This document shows, piece after piece, positions 1 through 12,594 of a stretch of DNA of 64,000 bases. The DNA is from Ischnura elegans (lineage: Eukaryota > Arthropoda > Insecta > Odonata > Coenagrionidae). The translations under genes were made by a program, and so were the position numbers. The first letter of the stretch is position 1. Each line of letters begins with the position of its first letter. The notes below the pieces were generated by a model that worked only from the letters and a program-made list of their open reading frames with translations, had not been told where the DNA came from and made no database searches. Location of the stretch: NCBI RefSeq assembly GCF_921293095.1, contig NC_060258.1:4960001-5024000 (forward strand), given 5' to 3'.

Positions 1-1303
1 TTTCGTAGCCGTACCTTATGGAGAAGTGGTTAAAAAAAATCGGTTTTAGGTGTCGTTGTCCTGGAAGCCCTTTTATTACTCTACTATTTTGGTAAGAAAT
101 GTACATTTAAAAATTTGAAGTTTTATTGCGGGTGTGTAATTGGGGCAGGATAATTGAACATGACGCGTAAATATAGCCGACACAATTCCCATTCGGAATC
201 AATAAAATTGATACAACTGGGATGAATGGTACACGAAATATACGACTTATTAAGTAATTTTTATTTTTTTGGGGGGGTCACAGGGGGTTTTCGGGGGACC
301 TTAAGTGCTTGTTCTGTATAACGCGGCATCGTTTACCTTGGATAAAAATTTCGGCTCTGTAGCTGTAGTGTAAGCATGCTTTATCGACGGTGTCACCCGT
401 TAAAATTAAATATTCTGCGTTCTCCTGGTAGCGGCGCGTAGGGGCACGAGAAAGACGTCAATCACCTGAATTTGGTGTCCGTACCACGTCGGGAAATGGT
501 AAAAAAAATTCGGAAAAATTTAAAATCGTGTGTTGAGGGATTGCAAACTTCACGGCTGATGTGTTGTAAGTTACCAAACGTTGTAGGAGTCGCAATTTCA
601 ATGGAAATACATAATCGTTAATAACTCGAAATTCTTTCGTCCTTTGGATACATGAAGATAGCCAAAAAATTGAATAAAAAATCTAGTATCTTGCATTTAA
701 GTGAATTTGTCCTACGATTATTGCAAATTGGTGAAAAAAATTCCGAAATTCGGCCCATAAGAAAAGCATTGATAATTTGAAAAAGTTAAAAAAAATACTG
801 TAAATCAAAATATTGCAAATCCGACCACACCAAAAAATCAACCAAAAAATCTAGTGTCTCATACGTAAGGGACTTATTCCTACAACGATTATAAGTTGGT
901 TTTAAAAAAATCCAAAGATAGGCCCATAAGAAAAGCATTGGAAATTTAAAAAAATTATAAAAAATACTTATAAACAAAATATGGCAAAATGTTTCACATC
1001 AAAAAATCGCCCAAAAAATCTAGTTTCCGTCAGTGAAATTTCATGTTCCCGTGACATTTTTAAGTAGGCAAAAAATGGAATATGTTTTAGTCCCATAAGG
1101 CTCCAATGTTAATTCGGATCGATATATCTCGAGAACCGATCGACTTTTTTGAGTTTTCGGACTTTTCCCCCCGATGAATATTTTTTCTCCAGGAACTGTA
1201 AAAATTTCGTCTTCCCAGCACGTCCGGAAGTGGTCGGGAATTTGTATACGTGAATGAGTCAGTGAGTGTGCTATCTGTCACACATCGGGTTGTATATATT
1301 ATA
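1..1303 (-). repeat. AT-rich half of a truncated array unit
   Basis: This is the right-hand 1.3 kb of an AT-rich half-unit whose GC-rich partner lies left of the window. It matches the AT halves at 2829-4564, 6068-7795 and elsewhere almost base for base. It ends, like the others, in a TATA-like stretch directly followed at 1304 by the shared GC terminal hairpins of the next unit. It contains the three ~170 bp direct repeats described for the complete units. No gene is seen. Confidence 0.9.
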
Positions 1304-2828
1304 GACTCGCCGCGCTGCGCGCGCTCGTTAGGGGGCTACGCCCCCTAAAACCCCCCCGCATCCGGCTTCGCCGGCTGCCCCCACCGGACGGCTTCGCCGT
1401 CCCGCCCGCGGCGTCTCGGAACGGCTTCGCCGTTCCTCGTCTGGGGTCGGCTTCGCCGCCCAGATATCGAGGTAGCCCTGTGACGGAGACCCGCTTGTTC
1501 CTCGGAACGGCTTCGCCGTTCACCGTGGGAGGGCGGCTTCGCCGCACATGGGTTACCCGAGTCCCCCCGAGGCGTCCACTCCTGGTAACGGCATCGCCCT
1601 TCCTCTTGATGGGGCGGCTTCGCCGCCCAAGGTTTTCCTATGTCCCCCCGAGCCATCGACTTCTCGGAACGGCTTCGCCGTTCCTCGCCCGTGGTCGGCT
1701 TCGCCGCCCAAGGTTTACCTGTGCCCCCCCGAGCCGTCGCCTCCACCGGACGGCTTCGCCGTCCCACCCGCGGCGTCTCGGAACGGCTTCGCCGTTCCTC
1801 GTCAGGGGTCGGCTTCGCCGCCCAGATATCGAGGTAGCCCTGTGACGGAGACCCTCTTGTACCTCGGAACGGCTTCGCCGGTCATCGTGGGAGGGCGGCT
1901 TCGCCGCCCAAGTGTTACCCGAGTCCCCCCGAGGCTCGACTCTTGGTAACGGCATCGCTCTTCCTCGTGATGGGGCGGCTTCGCCGCCCAAGGTTTGCCT
2001 GGGTCCCCCCGAGCCATCGACTTCTCGGAACGGCTTCGCCGTTCCTTGCCCGTGGACGGCTTCGCCGCCCAAGGTTTACCTGTGTCCCCCCGAGCCGTCG
2101 CCTCCTCGGAACGGCTTCGCCGTTCCTCGCCTGTGGGCGGCTTCGCCGCCCGAGGGTTATCGGCGACCCGAATCCGGCTTCGCCGGCTGCCCCCACCGGA
2201 CGGCTTCGCCGTCCCACCCCCGACGTCTCGGAACGGCTTTGCCGTTTCTCGTCAGGGGTCGGCTTCGCCGCCCAGATATCGAGGTAGCCCTGTGACGGAG
2301 ACCCGCTAGTTCCTGGGAACGGCTTCGCCGTTCCTCGTGGGAGGGCGGCTTCGCCGCACAAGTGTTACCCGAGTCCCCCCGAGGCGTCGGCTCCTGGGAA
2401 CGGCATCGCCCTTCGTCGTGATGGGGCGGCTTTGCCGCCCAAGGTTTACCTGGGTCCCTCCGCGCCGTCGACTTCTCGGAACGGCTTAGCCGTTCCTCGC
2501 CCGTGGTCGGCTTCGCCGCCCAAGGTTTACCTGTGTACCCCCGGGCCATCGACTCCTCGGAACGGCTTCGCCGTTCCTCGCCCGTGGGCGGCTTCGCCGC
2601 CCAGGGGGTATCGTCGCCCTCCCCCCTCGTAAGACACACGTTCGGGTGCTCCGCGTGTCGGGGCGGATTCGCCGCCCGAGGGTTCTCGGAGTTTTTCCTC
2701 GCCTCTGACTCCTCGGAGTGCGTCCGACGTTCCTGGAGCTGGGGGAGCTTCGCCGCCCGGGTTTTCACTCCTTACCAAGCAGTGAGAACTACCGGCTATC
2801 CCCTATCGTTTACGAAGGCTGCCGGGGG
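1304..2828. repeat. GC-rich hairpin minisatellite block (type A)
   Basis: About 35 short palindromes in 1.5 kb, built on the core CGGC-TTC-GCCG with arms of several kinds: GGAACGGC/GCCGTTCC, GGGCGGC/GCCGCCC, GGACGGC/GCCGTCC and CCGGC/GCCGG. A GGAACGG-type and a GGGCGG-type hairpin alternate and are joined by near-constant linkers, giving a period of about 80 bp. A longer sub-pattern starting with the CCGGC hairpin recurs near 1366 and 2172. Long open frames in all six frames come from this repetition. Arg/Pro/Gly-rich translations of both strands change with every unit and match no family I know. Confidence 0.9.
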
Positions 2829-4564
2829 ATAATATTGGAGGATGTAGACGCATGCTAGCCGTGATTGTGGCATCTTTTTAATTTAAAACGATGTTTTTAA
2901 GGTGGTCCTGGGAGTTTCCAGGGTTTTTTTTGTGAGTGTACTGACTACGGTCACAAGCATCCTAAGAAATTACTTAGCGATGAGTCATAGGAGAAGGGAA
3001 TTACTGCTAAAATATGCTAAAACACCAAAGAACATGCTATTTACAGAAAAAAAATAATTTTTTCCCTGGTCTTCTAGGAGGGCACGTGAAATTTAGAGGG
3101 TTTTTCTTGCATAAAAGGTTTTTGTCTACCTACAATAAAAATTCCAGCGATCTAGCTGTAGGGAAACAATGAATTTTCCCGTATTATTAATATTTAGATT
3201 TCCAATTCTGTGTTCTCCACATAGCGGTGCATAGGCGCTTTAATAAGGCATAACTCCTGTGAATTTCGTAGCCGTACCTTATGGGGAAGTGGTTTAAAAA
3301 ATTCGCCTTTAGGTGTCCATGTCCATGAGCCCCTTTTATTACTCTACTATTTTGTTAAGAAATGTACATTTAAAAATTTGAAGTTTTATTGCGGGTGAGT
3401 AATTGGGGCAGGATAATTGAACATGACGCGTAAATATAGCCGACACAATTCCCATTCGGAATCAATAAAAACGATACACCTGGGATGAATGGTACACGAA
3501 ATATACGACTTATTAGGTAATTTTTATTTTTTTGGGGGGTTCACAGGGGGTTTTCGGGGGACCTAAAGTGCTTGTTCTGTATAACGCGGCATCCTTTACC
3601 TTGGATAAAAATTTCGGCTCTGTAGCTGTAGTGTAAGCATGCTTTTTCGACGGTGTCATCCGTTTAAATTAAGTATTCTGCGTTCTCCGGGTAGCGGCAC
3701 GTAGGGGCAACAAAAAGACGTCACTCACGTTAATTTCGTGGCCGTATGTCGTCGGGAAGTGGCAGAAAAAAATTCCGAAAAATTTAAAATCGTGTGTTGA
3801 GGGAATGCAAACTTCACGGCGGATGTATTGTAAGTTACCAAACGTTGTAGGAGTCGCAATTTCAATGGAAATACATAATCGTTAATAACTCGAAATTTGT
3901 TCGTCTTAAGGATACATGAAGATAGCCGAAAAATTGAATAAAAAATCTAGTATCTTGCATTTAAGTGAATTTGTCCTACGATTATTGCAAATTGGTGAAA
4001 AAAATTCCGAAATTCGGCCCATAAGAAAAGCATTGGAAATTTTAAATTGTTAAAAAAAATACTTTTAAACAAAAAATTGCAAAGGCAACCACACCAAAAA
4101 ATCAACCAAAAAATCTAGTGTCTCATACGTTAGGGACTTATTCCTACAACGATTTTAAGTTGGTTTTTAAAAAATCCAAAGATAGGCCCATAAGAAAAGC
4201 ATTGGAAATTTAAAAAAATTATAAAAAATACTTTCAATCAAAATATGGCAAAATGTTTCGCATCAAAAAATTTAACCAAAAAATCTAGTTTCCGTCAGTG
4301 AAATTTCATGTTCCGGTGACATTTTTAAGTAGGCAAATAATGGAATATGTTTTAGTCCCATAAGGCTCCAATGTTAATTCGGATCGATATATCTCGAAAA
4401 CCGATCGACTTTTTCGAGATTTCGGACTTTTCCCCCCGATGAATATTTTTTCTCCACTACCTGTAAAAATTTCGTCTTCCCAGCACGTCCGGAAGTGGTC
4501 GGGAATTTGTATACGTGAATCAGTGAGTGTGCTATCTGTCACACATCGGGTTGTATATAATATA
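1304..4564 (-). mobile_element. Array unit 1 (type A), Helitron-ended tandem unit
   Basis: A complete 3,261 bp unit. Read on the minus strand it starts with TCTATATTATATAC (close to the Helitron 5' consensus TCTMTAYTA), runs through an AT-rich half and then a hairpin-rich GC half. It ends with the hairpin TTAGGGGGC-loop-GCCCCCTAA and a second GC hairpin, ending GGCGAG. The next unit begins at once, with no target DNA between. No canonical Helitron CTRR end is visible at the junction, so the exact end is inferred. The AT half holds two ~466 bp direct repeats (marked by ttctcc...tagcgg near 3213 and 3679) and three ~170 bp repeats marked by AAAAAATCTAGT (near 3940, 4108 and 4282). No transposase is encoded. 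Confidence 0.75.
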
Positions 4565-6067
4565 GACTCGCCGCGCTGCGCGTGCTCGTTAGGGGGCTAC
4601 GCCCCCTAAAACCCCCCGCATCCGGCTTCGCCGGCTACCCCCACCGGACGGCTTCGCCGTCCACCCCGCAACTACTCGGAACGGCTTCGCCGTTCATCGA
4701 CGAGGGGTCGTCTTCGCCGCCCATATATTTAGGCAGCCCTCCGACAGACAGCAGCTGGTTCCTCGGAACGGCTTCGCCGTTCATCGTGTGAGGGCGGCTT
4801 CGCCGCACAAGGGTTACCCGAGTCCCCCCTAGGCGTGGACTCCTGGGAACGGCATCGCCCTTCCTCGTGCCGGGGCGGATTCGCCGCCCAAGGTTTACCG
4901 GTGTTCCCCCGAGACTGCGAAAACTCGGAACGGCTGCGCCGTTCCTCGCCGCCCCCATCGGACGGCTTCGCCGTCCCACCCGGGACTCCTTGGAACGGCT
5001 TCGCCGTTTCTCGTTGTGGGTCGGCTTCGCCGCCCATATGTTGAGGCAGCCATCCAACAGAAACCAGCTGGTACCTCGGAACGGCTTCGCCGTTCATCGT
5101 GTTAAGGCGGCTTCGCCGCCCATGGGTTACCCTGGTCCCCCCGAGGCGTGGACTCCTGGGAACGGCATCGCACTTCCTCGTGGCGGGGCGGCTTCGCCAC
5201 CCAAGGTTTACCGGTGTTCCCCCGCGCCTTCGACAACTCGGAACGGCTGCGCCGTTCCTCGCCTGTGGGCGGCTTCACCGCCCAAGGGTTATCTCGTCGT
5301 AATGGGGCGGCTTCGCCTCCCGAGGTTTACCTATTTCCCCGAGCCATCGCCTCCTCGGAACGGCTGCGCCGTTCCTCGCGTGAGGGCGGCTTCGCCGCCC
5401 AAGGGTTATCGGCGCCCTCCCTCGTTAGCTTCCTCGTAATGGGGCGGGTTCGCCGTCCAGGGTTTACCCGTGTTCCCCCGAGGCGTCGACTCCTGGGAAC
5501 GGCGTCGCCCTTCCGCGTGATAAGGCGGCTTCGCCGCCCAAGGTTTACTGTGTCCCCCCGAGCCGTCGACTCCTCGGAACGGCTTCGCCGTTCCTCGTCT
5601 GTGGGCGGCTTCGCCGCCCAAGGGTTATCGGCGCCCTCCCCCCGTTAGCTTCCTGGTGATGGGGCGCCTTCGCCGCCCAAGGTTTACCCGTGTCCCCCCG
5701 AGGCGTCGACTCCTGGGAACGGCATCGCCCTTCCGCGTGATGGGGCGGCTTCGCCGCCCAAGGTTTACTGTGTCCCCCCGAACCGTCGACTCCTCGGAAC
5801 GGCTTCGCCGTTCCTCGTCTTTGGGCGGCTTCGCCGCCCAAGGGTTATCGGCGCCCTCCCCCCTCGTAAGACACCCATTCGGCCGCTCCACGTGTTGGAG
5901 CGGATTTGCCGCCGGAGGGTTCTCGGAGGTTTTCCGCGCCTCTGACTCCTCGGAATGTCTCCGTCGTTCCTGGGGCGGGGGCAGCTTCGCTAGCGGGGGT
6001 TTCACTCCTCACAGAGCAATGCGTACTACCAGCTTTCCCCGATCGTTTACAAAGGCTGCCGGGGGAG
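4565..6067. repeat. GC-rich hairpin minisatellite block (type B)
   Basis: Same core hairpins as type A, with several GGAACGGC-TGC-GCCGTTCC members in which the loop is TGC instead of TTC while the 8 bp stem stays perfect. The linkers differ from type A (for example caagggttatcggcgccc is frequent). No gene is supported here. Confidence 0.88.
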
Positions 6068-7795
6068 AATGTGGCTGAATGTAGACGCATGCTAGCCGTG
6101 ATTGTGACATTTAAGCTTATGACGATGTTTCGAAGGGGGTCCGGGGGGTTTCCAGGGGTTTTTATGAGTATACTGACAACGGTCGCAATCATCCAAATAA
6201 ATTCCTTAGCGATGAGTCATAGGAGAAGGGAGTTACTGCTAAATATGCGAAAACACCGAAGAACATGCTATTCACAGAAAAAAAATAATTTTTTCCCTGG
6301 TCTTCTAGGAAGCCACGTGAAATATCGAGAATTTGTCTTGCATAAAAGGTCTTTGTCTACCTACAGTAAAAATTCCAGCGATCTAACTGTAGAGGAACAA
6401 TGAATTTTCCCGTATTACTCACATTTAGATAACCAATTATGTGTTCTCCTCATAGCGGTGCATAGGCGCTGAAATAAGGCATAATTAATGAGAATTTCGT
6501 AGCCGTACCTTATGGGGAAGTGGTTAAAAAAAATCGGTTTTAGGTGTCCTTGTCCTGGAACCCCTTTTTATTACTCTACTATTTTGTTAAGAAATGTACA
6601 TTTAAAAATTTGAAGTTTTATTTCGGGTGTGTAATTGGGGAAGGATAATTGAACATGACGCGTAAATATAGCCGACACGATTCCCATTCGGAATCAATGA
6701 AAACGATACAACTGGGATGAATGGTACACGAAATATACGACTTATTAAGTAATTTTTATTTTTTTGGGGGGGTCACAGGGGATTTTCGGGGGACCTAAAG
6801 TGCTTGGTCTGTATAACGCGGCATCGTTTACCTTGGTTAAAATTATCGGCTCTGTAGCTGTAGTGTAAGCATGCTTTTTCGACGGTGTCACCCCTTAAAA
6901 TGTAATATTCTGCGTTCTCCTGGTAGCGGCGCGTAGGGGCACGAGAAATACGTCAATCACCTGAATTTGGTGTCCGTACCACGTCGGGAAGTGGTAAAAA
7001 AAAATTCCGAAAAATTTAAAATCGTGTGTTGAGGGAATGCAAACTTCACGGCGGATGTGTTGTAAGTTACCAAACGTTGTAGGAGACGCAAATTCAATGA
7101 AAATACATAATCGTTAATTACTCGAAGTGTGATTAACATGTGGATATCAAAGGATAGCCAAAAAATTAGGAAAAAAATCTAGTGCCTTGCATTAAATTGA
7201 ATTGGTCCTACGAATATTGCAAATCGGTCAATAAAATTCCCAAAGTGAGCCCATAAGAAAAGCATTGGAAATTTGAAATTGTTAAAAAAAATACTTTTAA
7301 ACAAAAAATTGCAAAGGCGACCACACCAAAAAATCAACCAAAAATTCTAGTATCTCACAAGTTAAGGACTTATTCCTACAACGATTATAAGTTGGTTTTA
7401 AAAAAATCCAAAGATAGGCCCATAAGAAAAGCATTGGAAATTTAAAAAAATTATAAAAAATACATTTAAACAAAATATGGCAAAATGTTTCGCATCAAAA
7501 AATCGGCCAAAAAATCTAGTTTCCGTCAGTGAAATTTCACGTTCCCGTGACATTTTTAAGTAGGCAAATAATGGAATATGTTTTAGTCCCATAAGGCTCC
7601 AATGTTAATTCGGATCGATATATCTCGAAAACCGATCGACTTTTTCGAGTTTTCGGATTTTTCCCGCCGATGAATATTTTTTCTCCACAACCCGTAAAAA
7701 TTTCGTCTTCCCAGCACGTCCGGAAGCAGTCGGGAATTTGTATACGTGAATGAGTCAGTGAGCTATCTGTCACACATCGGGTTGTATATAATATA
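4565..7795 (-). mobile_element. Array unit 2 (type B), Helitron-ended tandem unit
   Basis: A 3,231 bp unit of the same build as unit 1 but of a second subtype. Its hairpin block differs in order and includes TGC-loop hairpins. Its AT half near 7096-7200 has a local variant (gaagtgtgattaacatg) that is otherwise seen only in the partial unit at 49835-51620. It is closest overall to unit 5 (14329-17558) in the GC half. Confidence 0.75.
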
Positions 7796-9320
7796 GACTC
7801 GCCGCGCTGCGCGCGCTCGTTAGGGGGCTACGCCCCCTAAAACCCCCCCGCATCCGGCTACGCCGGCTGCCCCCACCGGACGGCTTCGCCGTCCCGCCCG
7901 CGGCGTCTCGGAACGGCTTCGCCGTTCCTCGTCTGGGGTCGGCTTCGCCGCCCAGATATCGAGGTAGCCCTGTGACGGAGACCCGCTTGTTCCTCGGAAC
8001 GGCTTCGCCGTTCACCGTGGGAGGGCGGCTTCGCCGCACATGGGTTACCCGAGTCCCCCCGAGGCGTCCACTCCTGGTAAGGGCATCGCCCTTCCTCTTG
8101 ATGGGGCGGCTTCGCCGCCCAAGGTTTTCCTATGTCCCCCCGAGCCATCGACTTCTCGGAACGGCTTCGCCGTTCCTCGCCCGTGGTCGGCTTCGCCGCC
8201 CAAGGTTTACCTGTGCCCCCCCGAGCCGTCGCCTCCACCGGACGGCTTCGCCGTCCCACCCGCGGCGTCTCGGAACGGCTTCGCCGTTCCTCGTCAGGGG
8301 TCGGCTTCGCCGCCCAGATATCGAGGTAGCCCTGTGACGGAGACCCTCTTGTACCTCGGAACGGCTTCGCCGGTCATCGTGGGAGGGCGGCTTCGCCGCC
8401 CAAGTGTTACCCGAGTCCCCCCGAGGCTCGACTCTTGGTAACGGCATCGCTCTTCCTCGTGATGGGGCGGCTTCGCCGCCCAAGGTTTGCCTGGGTCCCC
8501 CCGAGCAATCGACTTCTCGGAACGGCTTCGCCGTTCCTTGCCCGTGGACGGCTTCGCCGCCCAAGGTTTACCTGTGTCCCCCCGAGCCGTCGCCTCCTCG
8601 GAACGGCTTCGCCGTTCCTCGCCTGTGGGCGGCTTCGCCGCCCGAGGGTTATCGGCGACCCGAATCCGGCTTCGCCGGCTGCCCCCACCGGATGGCTTCG
8701 CCGTCCCACCCCCGACGTCTCGGAACGGCTTTGCCGTTTCTCGTCAGGGGTCGGCTTCGCCGCCCAGATATCGAGGTAGCCCTGTGACGGAGACCCGCTA
8801 GTTCCTGGGAACGGCTTCGCCGTTCCTCGTGGGAGGGCGGCTTCGCCGCACAAGTGTTACCCGAGTCCCCCCGAGGCGTCGGCTCCTGGGAACGGCATCG
8901 CCCTTCGTCGTGATGGGGCGGCTTTGCCGCCCAAGGTTTACCTGGGTCCCTCCGCGCCGTCGACTTCTCGGAACGGCTTAGCCGTTCCTCGCCCGTGGTC
9001 GGCTTCGCCGCCCAAGGTTTACCTGTGTACCCCCGGGCCATCGACTCCTCGGAACGGCTTCGCCGTTCCTCGCCCGTGGGCGGCTTCGCCGCCCAGGGGG
9101 TATCGTCGCCCTCCCCCCTCGTAAGACACACGTTCGGGTGCTCCGCGTGTCGGGGCGGATTCGCCGCCCGAGGGTTCTCGGAGTTTTTCCTCGCCTCTGA
9201 CTCCTCGGAGTGCGTCCGACGTTCCTGGAGCTGGGGGAGCTTCGCCGCCCGGGTTTTCACTCCTTACCAAGCAGTGAGAACTACCGGCTATCCCCTATCG
9301 TTTACGAAGGCTGCCGGGGG
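7796..9320. repeat. GC-rich hairpin minisatellite block (type A)
   Basis: Near-identical copy of the block at 1304-2828, with the same hairpin order. All open frames here are shared with the other type A blocks and are taken as shadows of the repeat. Confidence 0.9.
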
Positions 9321-11069
9321 ATAATATTGGAGGATGTAGACGCATGCTAGCCGTGATTGTGGCATCTTTTTAATTTAAAACGATGTTTTTAAGGTGGTCC
9401 TGGGAGTTTCCAGGGTTTTTTTGTGAGTGTACTGACTACGGTCACAAGCATCCTAAGAAATTACTTAGCGATGAGTCATAGGAGAAGGGAATTACTGCTA
9501 AAATATGCTAAAACACCAAAGAACATGCTATTTACAGAAAAAAAATAATTTTTTCCCTGGTCTTCTAGGAGGGCACGTGAAATTTAGAGGGTTTTTCTTG
9601 CATAAAAGGTTTTTGTCTACCTACAATAAAAATTCCAGCGATCTAGCTGTAGGGAAACAATGAATTTTCCCGTATTATTAATATTTAGATTTCCAATTCT
9701 GTGTTCTCCACATAGCGGTGCATAGGCGCTTTAATAAGGCATAACTCCTGTGAATTTCGTAGCCGTACCTTATGGGGAAGTGGTTTAAAAAATTCGCCTT
9801 TAGGTGTCCATGTCCATGAGCCCCTTTTATTACTCTACTATTTTGTTAAGAAATGTACATTTAAAAATTTGAAGTTTTATTGCGGGTGAGTAATTGGGGC
9901 AGGATAATTGAACATGACGCGTAAATATAGCCGACACAATTCCCATTCGGAATCAATAAAAACGATACACCTGGGATGAATGGTACACGAAATATACGAC
10001 TTATTAGGTAATTTTTATTTTTTTGGGGGGTTCACAGGGGGTTTTCGGGGGACCTAAAGTGCTTGTTCTGTATAACGCGGCATCCTTTACCTTGGATAAA
10101 AATTTCGGCTCTGTAGCTGTAGTGTAAGCATGCTTTTTCGACGGTGTCATCCGTTTAAATTAAGTATTCTGCGTTCTCCGGGTAGCGGCACGTAGGGGCA
10201 ACAAAAAGACGTCACTCACGTTAATTTCGTGGCCGTATGTCGTCGGGAAGTGGCAGAAAAAAATTCCGAAAAATTTAAAATCGTGTGTTGAGGGAATGCA
10301 AACTTCACGGCGGATGTATTGTAAGTTACCAAACGTTGTAGGAGTCGCAATTTCAATGGAAATACATAATCGTTAATAACTCGAAATTTGTTCGTCTTAA
10401 GGATACATGAAGATGGCCGAAAAATTGAATAAAAAATCTTGTATCTTGCATTTAAGTGAATTTGTCCTACGATTATTGCAAATTGGTGAAAAAAATTCCG
10501 AAATTCGGCCTATAAGAAAAGCATTGGAAATTTTAAATTGTTAAAAAAAATACTTTTAAATAAAAAATTGCAAAGGCAACCACACCAAAAAATCAACCAA
10601 AAAATCTAGTGTCTCATACGTTAGGGACTTATTCCTACAACGATTTTAAGTTGGTTTTTAAAAAATCCAAAGATAGGCCCATAAGAAAAGCATTGGAAAT
10701 TTAAAAAAATTATAAAAAATACTTTCAATCAAAATATGGCAAAATGTTTCGCATCAAAAAATTGACCAAAAAATCTAGTTTCCGTCAGTGAAATTTCATG
10801 TTCCGGTGACATTTTTAAGTAGGCAAATAATGGAATATGTTTTAGTCCCATAAGGCTCCAATGTTAATTCGGATCGATATATCTCGAAAACCGATCGACT
10901 TTTTCGAGATTTCGGACTTTTCCCCCCGATGAATATTTTTTCTCCACTACCTGTAAAAATTTCGTCTTCCCAGCACGTCCGGAAGTGGTCGGGAATTTGT
11001 ATACGTGAATCAGTGAGTGTGCTATCTGTCACACATCGGGTTGTATATAATATAGATGTATATAGATAG
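7796..11069 (-). mobile_element. Array unit 3 (type A), Helitron-ended tandem unit
   Basis: A 3,274 bp unit lying 6,492 bp from unit 1 and nearly identical to it; only scattered single-base changes were noticed over 3 kb. Its right junction with unit 4 is unusual (11041-11071): about 16 extra bases of TATA-like sequence stand between the AT end and the GC hairpins. Confidence 0.75.
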
Positions 11070-12594
11070 GACTCGCCGCGCTGCGCGCGCTCGTTAGAGG
11101 GCTACGCCCCCTAAAACCCCCCCGCATCCGGCTTCGCCGGCTGCCCCCACTGGACGGCTTCGCCGTCCCATCCGCGGCGTCTCGGAACGGCTTTGCCGTT
11201 CCTCGTCAGGGGTCGGCTTTGCCGCCCAGATATCGAGGTAGCCCTGTGACGGAGACCCGCTTGTTCCTCGGAACGGCTTCGCCGTTCACCGTGGGAGGGC
11301 GGCTTCGCCGCACATGGGTTACCCGAGTCCCCCCGAGGCGTCCACTCCTGGTAACGGCATCGCCCTTCCTCTTGATGGGGCGGCTTCGCCGCCCAAGGTT
11401 TTCCTATGTCCCCCCGAGCCATCGACTTCTCGGAACGGCTTCGCCGTTCCTCGCCCGTGGTCGCCTTCGCCGCCCAAGGTTTACCTGTGCCCCCCCGAGC
11501 CGTCGCCTCCACCGGACGGCTTCGCCGTCCCACCCGCGGCGTCTCGGAACGGCTTCGCCGTTCCTCGTCAGGGGTCGGCTTCGCCGCCCAGATATCGAGG
11601 TAGCCCTGTGACGGAGACCCTCTTGTACCTCGGAACGGCTTCGCCGGTCATCGTGGGAGGGCGGCTTCGCCGCCCAAGTGTTACCCGAGTCCCCCCGAGG
11701 CTCGACTCCTGGTAACGGCATCGCTCTTCCTCGTGATGGGGCGCCTTCGCCGCCCAAGGTTTGCCTGGGTCCCCCCGAGCCATCGACTTCACGGAACGGC
11801 TTCGCCGTTCCTTGCCCGTGGACGGCTTCGCCGCCCAAGGTTTACCTGTGTCCCCCCGAGCCGTCGCCTCCTCGGAACGGCTTCGCCGTTCCTCGCCTGT
11901 GGGCGGCTTCGCCGCCCGAGGGTTATCGGCGACCCGAATCCGGCTTCGCCGGCTGCCCCCACCGGACGGCTTCGCCGTCCCACCCCCGACGTCTCGGAAC
12001 GGCTTTGCCGTTTTTCGTCAGGGGTCGGCTTCGCCGCCCAGATATCGAGGTAGCCCTGTGACGGAGACCCGCTAGTTCCTGGGAACGGCTTCGCCGTTCC
12101 TCGTGGGAGGGCGGCTTCGCCGCACAAGTGTTACCCGAGTCCCCCCGAGGCGTCGGCTCCTGGGAACGGCATCGCCCTTCGTCGTGATGGGGCGGCTTCG
12201 CCGCCCAAGGTTTACCTGGGTCCCTCCGCGCCGTCGACTTCTCGGAACGGCTTAGCCGTTCCTCGCCCGTGGTCGGCTTCGCCGCCCAAGGTTTACCTGT
12301 GTACCCCCGGGCCATCGACTCCTCGGAACGGCTTCGCCGTTCCTCGCCCGTGGGCGGCTTCGCCGCCCAGGGGGTATCGTCGCCCTCCCCCCTCGTAAGA
12401 CACACGTTCGGGTGCTCCGCGTGTCGGGGCGGATTCGCCGCCCGAGGGTTCTCGGAGTTTTTCCTCGCCTCTGACTCCTCGGAGTGCGTCCGACGTTCCT
12501 GGAGCTGGGGGAGCTTCGCCGCCCGGGTTTTCACTCCTTACCAAGCAGTGAGAACTACCGGCTATCCCCTATCGTTTACGAAGGCTGCCGGGGG
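11070..12594. repeat. GC-rich hairpin minisatellite block (type A)
   Basis: Type A hairpin block with a handful of point differences from the other type A blocks, such as gcgccttcgccgccc where the others have gcggcttcgccgccc. No gene is supported. Confidence 0.9.

Noticed and set aside
1304-2828. CRISPR array or bacterial REP/palindromic-repeat contamination.
   Set aside because: Spacers are not unique and of constant length, hairpin arms vary, there are no cas genes, and the blocks are embedded in spliced, eukaryote-type DNA with Helitron ends.
1299-2832. Many overlapping Arg/Pro/Gly-rich open frames on both strands of the GC blocks (also in the blocks from 4565, 7796, 11070, 14329, 51621 and 54781).
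   Set aside because: They are open in nearly all frames because the hairpin core lacks stop codons. The translations repeat with the minisatellite, are broken differently in each unit and match no known protein.
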